In this document: positions 17,963 through 25,896 of the stretch, one piece after another | Layout: each line of letters starts with the position of its first letter | How positions within the stretch are numbered: position 1 is the first letter of the stretch | DNA from: Paenibacillus periandrae | Lineage (GTDB): Bacteria > Bacillota > Bacilli > Paenibacillales > NBRC-103111 | Assembly: GCF_022458865.1 (NCBI RefSeq) | Contig: NZ_JAJNMU010000044.1 | Span: 1 to 44,975 of the forward strand | Length of the DNA stretch: 44,975 nucleotides | Direction: 5' to 3' | Notes under the pieces: model-generated | What the model was told of the DNA's origin: nothing | Databases searched by the model: none | The model's input: the letters and a program-made list of their open reading frames with translations, nothing else | Made by a program: the position numbers and the translations under genes

Positions 17963-18913
17963 TTATTTATTTGTTATTAATCCCATATCAGCCATACCTT
18001 CTTGAGCAGTGTAAGGAAGTGCAGCAACCAAGCTTGCATTTTGAACACTCAAAGGGTACTGGACTTGAGTATTCAAGTTGCGTAGGCTTCTTACCTTGAA
18101 TCTCTTCAACAAACCAATCTTCTGTACCAGATTTATTGCAATAATAAGAATCTTAACGATCAAAGTAGGAATGGGTATTAGATAACATTCCTTGTTTATC
18201 ACTCCCTTCAACTGAGAACACCATTCACGAAGAGTCAATTGCTCATGATCGCGGGCCACAATGATGGAATTATTATAGCTATCCCATTCTAACGTTTTTC
18301 GAATAATAAAACTTACATTTTTGATATAAACCATATTCATAATTTTATTACCGCTATTCGGAAGCAGGTAATAGCCTCTACCCATTTTGTTGATCAAATC
18401 TGCAAAATAACGACTAGGTTCATTCTTTCCATAAACCATTGTTGGTCGTATGATGATAAAAGTAATTTGATGTTGCTTACAAAAGGCCGTAACGTATTCC
18501 TCCGCCTTGCGTTTGGACTGCTCATATATGTCACTGGGATCATTATTATAGACTACCACACTGCTGATCAAAACAAACTTGCTGACCTTTGCCTCAAGGG
18601 CTAGATGTAGAACCGCTATTGTTGCATCTATGTTGTTTCTCATAAACATAAAATCGGCATTACCCGTCTGGGCAATATGTGCCTGTCCAGCCGAATGGAT
18701 ACAAACATCAATCTGAAGCTCAGTAGGCAAGTCAGCACGAATATCATCCAAATTCAATTGGTTGAGATCACCTGTCACATAGTGAATATTAGTGTGTGGC
18801 TCCTTCTTCTTAAAGTTTCGGCCCAGCGCAATGAGGCCATAATCATTCTGCAGCTCTCTCAGAATGTCACTTCCAATAAATCCGCTCGCCCCTGTGACCA
18901 AAATTGTTTTCAT
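17963..18913 (-). CDS. NAD(P)-dependent SDR (epimerase/reductase), second copy
   Basis: The 316-residue extended SDR has ILVTGASGFIGSDIL at the N-terminus, SSVVVYNNDPS around the catalytic Ser and YEQSK as the YxxxK motif. The start at 18913 is set by AAGGAGG 5 bases upstream; the frame runs on to 18967 but overlaps the previous gene there. It is related to the SDR at 1739-2686 and has the same WbpV-like appearance, so it may make a second 4-reduced or 4-epimerised sugar nucleotide. Without a known product only the sugar-nucleotide SDR class is firm. Confidence 0.75.
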   Translation of the reverse strand: MKTILVTGASGFIGSDILRELQNDYGLIALGRNFKKKEPHTNIHYVTGDLNQLNLDDIRADLPTELQIDVCIHSAGQAHIAQTGNADFMFMRNNIDATIAVLHLALEAKVSKFVLISSVVVYNNDPSDIYEQSKRKAEEYVTAFCKQHQITFIIIRPTMVYGKNEPSRYFADLINKMGRGYYLLPNSGNKIMNMVYIKNVSFIIRKTLEWDSYNNSIIVARDHEQLTLREWCSQLKGVINKECYLIPIPTLIVKILIIAINLVQKIGLLKRFKVRSLRNLNTQVQYPLSVQNASLVAALPYTAQEGMADMGLITNK

Positions 18914-18956
18914 TATTTCCTCCTTAATTCCGAACTTCATAGCCGAAAAAATCGGA

Positions 18957-20108
18957 CTATTCGTCAAAAAGCGACCTGTGGGCTTTAATGACCTGTGAGT
19001 CCCTCATATAAGCAAGACTGTAAGCATACGCATTGACGGACATACGGCTGTATGCTTCTGCATCCATATCGACGAATTGTTGCACCGCTTGAGCAAACCC
19101 GTTTGGCTCCTCCAATGGCAGCACAACTCCAGCATTGGCATCGGCTACGTCATTCCATGGGGTACGATCAGATAATAAAACAGGACAAGCGGATTGTAAT
19201 GCCTCAAAGATAGCATGACCGAATCCTTCACCCAATGTGGGAAGGTAAAACACGTCATTTTGTTCCATGCAGCTTTTTACTTCATCATGCCTAACGGCTC
19301 CTTTGTATTCAACTGTTATATTGGCTGGAAGCTTGTCTGCTATCGCTTGACAGCTCTCCCAATATAAAATGTCTTCAATCGGTCCGTAAATAGTAAACAA
19401 AACCTGACCCGTTACATGCTGCATAGATTTTAAAGCAAAATCAAGATTTTTCATTTTTGATACTCTTGATAGGAAAACGAGCCTGAGTAGTCCTTTTACC
19501 TTCGTACGACGTAAAGTTTGACTCTCATAGTTCGCTTTGGAAGGAAGGTCAGGGGCTACTATAACATGAGAAAGCTTACCAAATACTTGTTGAATTTCCT
19601 GTTTTTCAATCTCACTGGAAGCCTGCCAGGTCACATGCTTATAGAGGCCCAATGCCTTAGACAAACCTATGAAACAACGTTTTTTTAAAGTATTCAGCGA
19701 CAATGCGCCAGCTGAAAATTCCCCTCTTGGTGCAACAATAACTTTTGTTCGAGAACGCAAAAAAAAATGATGATAAAAAATGGGGCGAATTGAGAATGCA
19801 TAGCTGAAAAAGCTGTTCGCATATAAAATATCATACTCTTCTTGCTTTAAAAGCTTGAGCATTGTCCCACAATTACCTCGGGATATATAGATGACCTCCG
19901 AAATTCCGGTAATCCATTGATCTAAAAGAAGCGGATAGGGTGCTCTATCTCCCAAATCACGGTCTGAGGTTACAACCCTAAATCTATATTGATCACTTAG
20001 GTAATGAATTGAATTTTTAATAGTGGTAATAGGACCGCCAGCTTTGTAACCAGGCTCATAATACTGGAGCATTGTAAGAATCACCTTAGGTTTTTTTTTT
20101 GTATCCAC
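18957..20108 (-). CDS. GT4 family glycosyltransferase
   Basis: The 383-residue protein opens VILTMLQYYEPGYKAGGP, typical of GT4 enzymes of cell-surface glycan clusters. It has RLVFLSRVSKMKNLDFAL at the start of the second Rossmann domain and EGFGHAIFEALQS as the donor-site E(x7)E motif. A GTG at 20108 with AAGGGG 6 bases upstream is the best start. The frame extends to a TTG at 20195, but that extension does not look like the family. The SDR gene follows 43 bases later. Probable role: transfer of a later sugar of the repeat unit; donor unknown. Confidence 0.85.
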   Translation of the reverse strand: MDTKKKPKVILTMLQYYEPGYKAGGPITTIKNSIHYLSDQYRFRVVTSDRDLGDRAPYPLLLDQWITGISEVIYISRGNCGTMLKLLKQEEYDILYANSFFSYAFSIRPIFYHHFFLRSRTKVIVAPRGEFSAGALSLNTLKKRCFIGLSKALGLYKHVTWQASSEIEKQEIQQVFGKLSHVIVAPDLPSKANYESQTLRRTKVKGLLRLVFLSRVSKMKNLDFALKSMQHVTGQVLFTIYGPIEDILYWESCQAIADKLPANITVEYKGAVRHDEVKSCMEQNDVFYLPTLGEGFGHAIFEALQSACPVLLSDRTPWNDVADANAGVVLPLEEPNGFAQAVQQFVDMDAEAYSRMSVNAYAYSLAYMRDSQVIKAHRSLFDE

Positions 20109-20326
20109 GTCATACCCCTTTATCGTTATTTCCCCACTACCATAGAAAAGAGACCCAGCAAGGAGGCTCGGTCTTAATCGGTATTCATAGAGCAATTTGC
20201 AAACGTAGCCCTGCTCGGTATGAAGCCTTTTTTAACCCGCATCAGTTTGTCCATCTACTATAGGGCGCAGCATTTCCAAATATTTCATTTCAGTCAATAC
20301 CGGCCAGCATCCAAGATGTCGGTATA

Positions 20327-20373
20327 ATTATAAGCATTGAATTAGTCATTTTATTAAGTTATACACCTGTCAA
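20327..20373 (-). promoter_or_regulatory. Possible promoter region upstream of the GT4-SDR-Wzy-GT2 unit
   Basis: The 339-base gap 20109-20447 holds no gene. On the minus strand it contains a perfect TTGACA (20373-20368) and, 35 bases further, a perfect TATAAT (20332-20327). They are too far apart to pair, and neither has a good partner at 16-18 bases, so a promoter is likely here but cannot be placed exactly. Confidence 0.3.
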
Positions 20374-20447
20374 GTGTCTTCCCCATTTTAAATATTATCA
20401 TTGTTTGTGTCAATAATTCATCGAAGCAATCGAACATTAATCAATCT

Positions 20448-21398
20448 TTACTTATTCACAAAAACTTTTCTCAATTCTTTGATTATGTCGGCTGTTCTAA
20501 GGCTCACACCTTTTTCATTCATATGATAATCAGTATCGTAAAACAATTCCTTATTATATAATGAATCCTTTTGCTTCATGAGTACTTTGATATGATGCTC
20601 GGCAAAATATTGATCAAGAAACAGAAAATAATTTTGATAGTTTTGATTCAAATATTCTTCAAAAAAAATCATGTTCGGATATGTATAGTATAAAGCAATG
20701 CCGTTTGCCTCACACCATTTATTAAAATCATCCAGTTTTTTCAAACCGATGGTTTCCTTAAGTTGTGCTGGTATAGTTATTGGCTGTCTATGTTTGATCA
20801 GTGTTTCCTTATACTCGATATTATTGATTTGATCACCATGATCATTTAGATTCGAGCTTTTGTAACCAATTTCCGAAGACTTTTTCAATAATGAGGTGGC
20901 CGCATTGATTATCGATTCCATAGGATTGTTCTGGAATGTATAACGCCAACGATCAATTGGAATTATTCTTCCCACTTTTTCCGGTTCATACAGCCTGTAA
21001 TAATCGAATGCAAGCTTTGTAGTATTACCAAAGAAGTCGTTCATGAGTAATTCGTGCTCCAGAGGCAGTATGATCGTATCCCCACTTTTTAAAAATCCCT
21101 TGGACTCTTCCAAAATAAAATCCAGACCTAAGCCCGCATGCATTGACATATTGTAGGCTGGTACTCCCAGTTGCTCTGTGATTTCTTTGGAGCGTATGCC
21201 AAATAAGGCGTTGCTACCCGAGTTAATTACAATTTTGTTATTCTTCTCAGCATTAACATAGCTATCCTTCTTGGATTTGACTTCCTTTACCCATAACAGA
21301 TCTTCATTGAACCCGTAGTTAGTCATCAAATAAAAAAAAACCATTAATAAAAAAGATAGAGATAAATAGTATCGGACGAATATTTTATACTTCCTCAT
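20448..21398 (-). CDS. SGNH-hydrolase-like / AlgX-DltD-like O-acyltransferase accessory protein
   Basis: The 316-residue protein has one N-terminal membrane anchor (residues ~8-27) and an extracytoplasmic domain. NSGSNALFGIRS could hold the nucleophile Ser, and DTDYHMNEKG near the C-terminus fits the Asp-x-x-His pair of SGNH/AlgX-like enzymes. It follows the MBOAT gene by 12 bases and has GGGAG 8 bases before its ATG, so the two are surely co-translated. By analogy with AlgI-AlgJ/X and PatA-PatB, the MBOAT protein passes an acyl group across the membrane and this protein puts it on the sugar. Acetyl as the group is inferred. The catalytic assignment is by eye and needs alignment. Confidence 0.65.
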   Translation of the reverse strand: MRKYKIFVRYYLSLSFLLMVFFYLMTNYGFNEDLLWVKEVKSKKDSYVNAEKNNKIVINSGSNALFGIRSKEITEQLGVPAYNMSMHAGLGLDFILEESKGFLKSGDTIILPLEHELLMNDFFGNTTKLAFDYYRLYEPEKVGRIIPIDRWRYTFQNNPMESIINAATSLLKKSSEIGYKSSNLNDHGDQINNIEYKETLIKHRQPITIPAQLKETIGLKKLDDFNKWCEANGIALYYTYPNMIFFEEYLNQNYQNYFLFLDQYFAEHHIKVLMKQKDSLYNKELFYDTDYHMNEKGVSLRTADIIKELRKVFVNK

Positions 21399-21410
21399 TA
21401 GGAAATCTCC

Positions 21411-22871
21411 CTAGAAATTGAAATAAATGAATTCGGAATTTGTTGGATTTACCAGTGTTACAGCTAATGCAAGAACTAAGATTAGAGCTATTTTCAAAGC
21501 TGTAAATACATTCGGTTTGAACGCATTTAGCATTTGAATCGAGTTTTTGAAGAAAAGCACGATTATCAAAAAAAGTAAAATCATACAAATTGCTTGCCTG
21601 ACTCCCAAAATAGATGCAGAATTAACAAATTTTATTCCATAACTACTTAAGAAACTTATTTTCCCTTGTATAGGAGCGGGTACCCACACACCACTTAATC
21701 CGATCATTCCTTTTAAAACCTTAACCGCATCCGACCACTCTTTAGCTCTGAAAAATACCCAGCCTATATTGATAAAATTAATTGTGATTAACCAGGCTAC
21801 TACTGCTGGAAGTTTAATTTTAAATGATCGCCAATACCGGTGGATAATCATGGCCAGACCATGAAGGAACCCCCAGGCAATAAATGTCCAGCCAGCTCCG
21901 TGCCACAAACCACTTATCAAAAAGATAAGTAGAATGTGAACATACGTTCTTACTACCCCTTTCCTATTGCCTCCAAGCGGAAGATAAATATACTTATGTA
22001 GAAAATTTCCAAGTGTTATATGCCAACTTCTCCAAAAGTCCTGTATACTAAGCGATTTATAGGGAGAATTGAAATTAACAGGTAGTTTAATATTAAATAA
22101 AAGCGCAATTCCGATAGCCATATCTGTGTAACCACTAAAATCAAAATATAATTGAAAAGTATATGAAAAGGATACAATCCACGCCTCAAAAAACGTTAAC
22201 ACGTTTGTTTTATCGAAACCATTGGTTGCCCAAAAAGCAAATTTGTCAGCAATCACTACTTTTTTGAATAACCCTATTGAAAATAAACCTATAGCGAGAG
22301 CAATATTTTTATAATTAACAAGCTTATTCCTCATATTCCCAAATTGGGGCATCATTTCGTTATGATGGACAATAGGACCAGCGATCAATTGAGGAAAAAA
22401 ACTTACAAACAAAGCATAATTTAAAAAGCTGTGTTCTTTCACTTCATTTCTATAAGTATCAACCAGATAAGCTATTTGCTGAAAAGTATGAAAACTGATT
22501 GCAAGCGGTAATATCAGCTTCAATAAAGGTAGATTGGTCGAAAAAAAGTAATTCATATTACCAATAAAAAAATCTGTATATTTATAGTATCCAAGTAAAA
22601 GGACATTGAACAAGATTCCTGATGTCAGAACAAACTTTCGCTGAGATGAACCTTTGACCTTTCCAAGCAACTTTCCAAACATAAAATTAATGGTGAATGA
22701 TGCAATAATCAGCGGAAGATAGATTATATTCCACCAGCCATAGAAAAATAAGGAGCTCATTATTAGCCATATTCTGGAAAAAACTATCAGTCTGTATTTA
22801 TTTAATACAAAGTAAACTATAACTACCAAAGGCAAAAAACCAAAAATGAATTCAAAAGAATTGAATAGCAC
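21411..22871 (-). CDS. MBOAT-family membrane O-acyltransferase (AlgI/PatA/DltB-like)
   Basis: The 486-residue polytopic protein has the MBOAT landmarks: FDFSGYTDMAIGIALLF, NFNSPYKSLSIQDFWRSWHITL and the active-site His in SGLWHGAGWTFIAWG. The N-terminal MLFNSFEFIFGFLPLV is typical of the AlgI branch. A GTG start at 22871 has AAGGTGG 7 bases upstream. It would bring an acyl group through the membrane for the SGNH-like partner immediately downstream. Its place at the end of the glycan cluster suggests O-acetylation of the polymer. Family is very sure; substrate is inferred. Confidence 0.92.
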   Translation of the reverse strand: MLFNSFEFIFGFLPLVVIVYFVLNKYRLIVFSRIWLIMSSLFFYGWWNIIYLPLIIASFTINFMFGKLLGKVKGSSQRKFVLTSGILFNVLLLGYYKYTDFFIGNMNYFFSTNLPLLKLILPLAISFHTFQQIAYLVDTYRNEVKEHSFLNYALFVSFFPQLIAGPIVHHNEMMPQFGNMRNKLVNYKNIALAIGLFSIGLFKKVVIADKFAFWATNGFDKTNVLTFFEAWIVSFSYTFQLYFDFSGYTDMAIGIALLFNIKLPVNFNSPYKSLSIQDFWRSWHITLGNFLHKYIYLPLGGNRKGVVRTYVHILLIFLISGLWHGAGWTFIAWGFLHGLAMIIHRYWRSFKIKLPAVVAWLITINFINIGWVFFRAKEWSDAVKVLKGMIGLSGVWVPAPIQGKISFLSSYGIKFVNSASILGVRQAICMILLFLIIVLFFKNSIQMLNAFKPNVFTALKIALILVLALAVTLVNPTNSEFIYFNF

Positions 22872-22978
22872 AATTTAACCACCTTAAACATGTTTATTGC
22901 TTTATTATCGATTTTTAGATATCCTAACTTAATTCGTTCAATAACTTTCTTTGCTAAGCTTTTCAGGCAAAATACGAT

Positions 22979-23043
22979 CAATAATTGAGCACTTTGCATT
23001 AACGTAGCAAGGTTTTCCGTTAATGCAAAGTGCTCAATTATTG
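22979..23043. repeat. Perfect 26-bp inverted repeat in intergenic DNA
   Basis: Bases 22979-23004 are the exact reverse complement of 23018-23043, with a 13-base loop. Neither side has a T tract, so it is not a classic intrinsic terminator. It lies ~110 bases upstream of the MBOAT gene and could be a miniature element, the trace of an insertion, or an RNA/DNA hairpin with a regulatory role. Confidence 0.85.
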
Positions 23044-23587
23044 GAAAGCAGGGTGTTGGCGATGTAAATGTTATTCTTGCAATATAACTTACTATTTTTA
23101 TGACACTCAGAATTGGACCTTCTCATCAATTGCCAAAAAAGCACAAAAAGTCACCAAGAAATCTTGGAATCTTCTATGGCTGCGGGTTTGCTATACGGTC
23201 CTGTCACTATAATTTTAGCTGAAGCTTTTATTACAAATTATGAGGCTGAACCTAAGATTTTGGCGGGTGGTATATTGTACATATTTGTTTAATATTATGT
23301 ATTCATATTCATGAACGTCAAGGTTACTGGAACAGCAAGTGCTACAGTGGCAGTACGATCCACCACAGTAGCACTGCACCTATACATTCGAAATTCTAAA
23401 AATGCATTTTAATTCGATAGCTTCATATTTTCAGAGGAGACCCTCTCATCCTAGCAGAAAATCTGATCGAGCCAACTCTGGCAAGCTATGCATTTCCGAC
23501 TCATTATCAAACTCGGAACTGAAGCTTAAGCAACATAGAGATCTTTTCGTATATGCCTGGTTATTGATTGGTACTATGGTCTTAAGT
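23044..23587. other. Intergenic stretch with no convincing gene
   Basis: About 540 bases without a supported gene. Plus-strand scraps include a short frame ending at 23292 (hydrophobic, MAAGLLYGPVTIILAEAF) that could be the tail of a lost membrane protein, and a 33-codon ATG frame at 23310 without a ribosome site. A 12-base imperfect inverted repeat (GTGCTACAGTGG and its near-complement) occurs around 23338-23375. The stretch looks like degraded DNA. Confidence 0.4.
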
Positions 23588-23854
23588 CTAAGCTTCTTTT
23601 TGCAGCTTGCTCTTCGCTGCTTCGATTAATTGGTCGTAAATATCATCATCTTCCAATAAATCTTCTACTGCTTCAATATCCTCCTCGCCACCAGGCTCGT
23701 TCAGGAAGTTCAAGCTATAGCTCCACTCTTTGCCTTTTTTACTAAAAAGCATGATTTCATAGGGCTGCTTGTGATTCTCGACTGCAAAAGCAACCTTGCC
23801 TACATGTCCATCTTCTTTGCTATAAACCATACTTGCTTCCAATATTTCAACCAA
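23588..23854 (-). CDS. Small acidic protein of unknown function
   Basis: The frame has 88 codons from a TTG at 23854, which has GAAGG 9 bases upstream. An ATG at 23863 or 23884 is possible but neither has a ribosome site. The protein alternates hydrophobic and polar residues (VEILEASMVYSKEDGHVGKV) as in a small beta-sheet domain. It ends in a strongly acidic helix (EEDIEAVEDLLEDDD) then a basic AAKSKLQKEA tail. I do not recognise the family. It lies 59 bases after the cNMP/MCP-like gene in the same direction and could be co-transcribed. Codon use and acidic composition look like a real gene. Confidence 0.6.
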   Translation of the reverse strand: MVEILEASMVYSKEDGHVGKVAFAVENHKQPYEIMLFSKKGKEWSYSLNFLNEPGGEEDIEAVEDLLEDDDIYDQLIEAAKSKLQKEA

Positions 23855-23913
23855 GAGTATCATCCTTCTTTGTTTGTGATTCATTTAATCGTAACACATT
23901 ACTGTAGGAAGAG

Positions 23914-24795
23914 CTATGTTAGTGTACTTGCGATAGTGGAGAGCCGCGCGGCTAACCCGGCCATCGTATCGACAGAGGCAACCATTTGATTCGTAGCATC
24001 AGCTTGTTCATTGATTCGCTGCGCACTATTTTCGGAGGAGCTTGTGATTTTATCCATATTGAGGACGATCTGTTCCGTTAAATCGGCGATTTTCTCGGCA
24101 TTTTCCTTGGACTGGGCAGACAGCTTGCGAATCTCCTCGGCAATCACGCCAAAGCCTCGACCATGCTCGCCGCTTCTAGCCGCTTCAATCGCTGCATTTA
24201 AACCGAGGATATGCGTCTGCGTTGCCACATTGCGTATGAACTCCAGCATGACCCCGATGTCTTTGGAAATAACCTGAACCTCTTTGATCTGTTGGGCGAG
24301 CTGTCTTTCGTTCGTATCAATCTCCCCGGCAGAAGCTGCGATGTGCATGATGCTGCCTGATAAGCCTTGTGCGTTCTCGTGCAGCAGCTTGGACACCTCT
24401 TGCAAATCGTTCCCGATCTGCTTAGCCAGCTCATTGTTCGTACTGCGAATCCGGCTGGATAAGCCCTTCATGACGCGCCAAGCCAGAACGATATCTTCCT
24501 TCATCAGCTTGCGGAACGAATCCTCACTAAGCATGACAAGCTCGCTTGCTTGATCCACGATCGCAGTACCACTGCGCGGCATTCCTTCCAGTAAAGACAT
24601 TTCGCCAAAAAAGTCACCTTGTCGAAGCCTTGCTACCGGGATGCTGCTGCCATTTTGCTCAAGAAAAATGTTGACCGTTCCCTTAAGCACTACGTACATG
24701 TCCTCACCAGCATCACCGGAACGGAAAATAACCTCACCTGATTGCTTTGTAATAACCTGGCCCGCCTCTTTTAACAGCTGCTCATTCATTTCCAT
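23914..24795 (-). CDS. Soluble cNMP-binding domain plus methyl-accepting chemotaxis signalling domain
   Basis: The 293-residue protein has no membrane segment. Residues ~10-120 form a CRP-type cNMP-binding domain with a phosphate-cassette-like FGEMSLLEGMPRSGT; its Glu and Arg match residues that bind cyclic nucleotide in true receptors. Residues ~125-293 are a short MCP signalling hairpin with the tip NVATQTHILGLNAAIEAARS..HGRGFGVIAEEIRKL. There is no CRP helix-turn-helix. It is therefore probably a cytosolic chemoreceptor-like protein coupling a small ligand to CheA/CheW. The ATG at 24795 has GAGGT 8 bases upstream. No che genes are adjacent, so the partner set lies elsewhere. The ligand is unknown; cyclic nucleotides are uncommon signals in this phylum. 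Confidence 0.85.
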   Translation of the reverse strand: MEMNEQLLKEAGQVITKQSGEVIFRSGDAGEDMYVVLKGTVNIFLEQNGSSIPVARLRQGDFFGEMSLLEGMPRSGTAIVDQASELVMLSEDSFRKLMKEDIVLAWRVMKGLSSRIRSTNNELAKQIGNDLQEVSKLLHENAQGLSGSIMHIAASAGEIDTNERQLAQQIKEVQVISKDIGVMLEFIRNVATQTHILGLNAAIEAARSGEHGRGFGVIAEEIRKLSAQSKENAEKIADLTEQIVLNMDKITSSSENSAQRINEQADATNQMVASVDTMAGLAARLSTIASTLT

Positions 24796-24910
24796 AGTTA
24801 TCTACCTCTACCTCAATGGTTTGTCTTTGTACGTACCACTCCTTCTTACATATTCTATGAATATTCGACCAATTCCTTTATTGCTTTTTTGTAAATGTTT
24901 TGTTTATCTT

Positions 24911-25825
24911 CTAGCCCTGATCATGCTCCAAGCGTTTCATAAAATCCTCTACAGCACTATAGCCCTGCTGACGCAAATACCAGTTGTTCGCTGCAGCTTC
25001 AATGAGTCCGGCCACATCACGCCCCGGCTGCAGTTGGATTTCGATATGGGGAATGCGTACGTCCATATACTCGGTAAACTTCTGTTCAAGCTCCAGCTCA
25101 TTATTAAGCCGATGATCCTCCCATTTGGTCAGCTCAATATCCAGTACGATCCGGGTTTCATCCTGAAAAGCTCTACGCCCGTACAGACGGGAAACATTCA
25201 CAAGACCAACACTGCGCAGCGCCAGGAATTCCTTGGTTTTGCCATTATGCGTGCCTACGATCGTCTCAGAGCTGATCTTGCGCAATACGACGATATCATC
25301 TGCTACTAGCCGATGCCCGCGGTGGATTAGCGTATGGGCCGTCTCGCTTTTGCCGACTCCTGACTTGCCGCGAAGCAGGATGCCGATTCCGGACACATTG
25401 ACGCAAACGCCATGAATCGCGATCTCGGAAGCCAACGCTTTAGCCAAATACGTATCCATCAGATCCACAAATTTATAGGTAGGCTCAGGGGTACGAAGTA
25501 ACGGTATACCCTCTTCCTCGCAGTATTTCTTTAAATATTTCAACCCTTCCTGATTACGTGTGACTACGAAGCACGGCGGATGATATTTAACCACATTTCC
25601 AATCCTTAAGTTCCGCTCTTCTTCACTTAGCGTGTGCAAATAATTGATTTCTTTCCTACCTAACACCTGAACGTGTGCATGAGAGAAAAAGTCAAAATAG
25701 CCAACAAACTCGAGACCCGGTCGATGAGTCTTGGGCTTGGAAATCATACGCTGCAGCTGACCATGGCCGGCTAGTACTTCCATAGAAAAACGGTTTAACA
25801 AATCCTGTACAGTGACGGTTTTCAT
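24911..25825 (-). CDS. HPr kinase/phosphorylase-like protein with altered signature motif
   Basis: The 304-residue protein aligns by eye along the full length of HprK. It has the N-terminal domain (HRPGLEFVGYFDF..), the AIHGVCVN His, Walker A GKSGVGKSETA, RGHRLVADD, and PGRDVAGLIEAAA..NWYLRQQGY at the end. The family signature, LEIRGLGIINV in B. subtilis, is here LALRSVGLVNV, so the Glu and Gly are replaced. Kinase-type residues remain, but phosphorylase activity may be changed. It is also not next to lgt, the usual neighbour of canonical hprK. It is probably a paralogue sensing something other than glycolytic state, or a kinase for a different small protein. The ATG at 25825 has GGGGAG about 10 bases upstream. 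Confidence 0.8.
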   Translation of the reverse strand: MKTVTVQDLLNRFSMEVLAGHGQLQRMISKPKTHRPGLEFVGYFDFFSHAHVQVLGRKEINYLHTLSEEERNLRIGNVVKYHPPCFVVTRNQEGLKYLKKYCEEEGIPLLRTPEPTYKFVDLMDTYLAKALASEIAIHGVCVNVSGIGILLRGKSGVGKSETAHTLIHRGHRLVADDIVVLRKISSETIVGTHNGKTKEFLALRSVGLVNVSRLYGRRAFQDETRIVLDIELTKWEDHRLNNELELEQKFTEYMDVRIPHIEIQLQPGRDVAGLIEAAANNWYLRQQGYSAVEDFMKRLEHDQG

Positions 25826-25896
25826 TGTAGCTACACTCCCCTTAACGAATTATTCAATACTTGCTTCTATCTATATGAGTCTTACTTGGCATAAGG

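Noticed and set aside
22979..23043. Intrinsic terminator interpretation of the 26-bp hairpin
   Set aside because: No T tract on either side and a 13-base loop; listed as a repeat instead.
23310..23411. 33-codon ATG frame (MNVKVTGTASATVAV...)
   Set aside because: No ribosome site before the ATG, and it spans an imperfect inverted repeat; more likely chance.
23402..23629. 75-codon plus-strand frame
   Set aside because: It overlaps the end of the minus-strand small gene, lacks a ribosome site and has no recognisable composition or motif.
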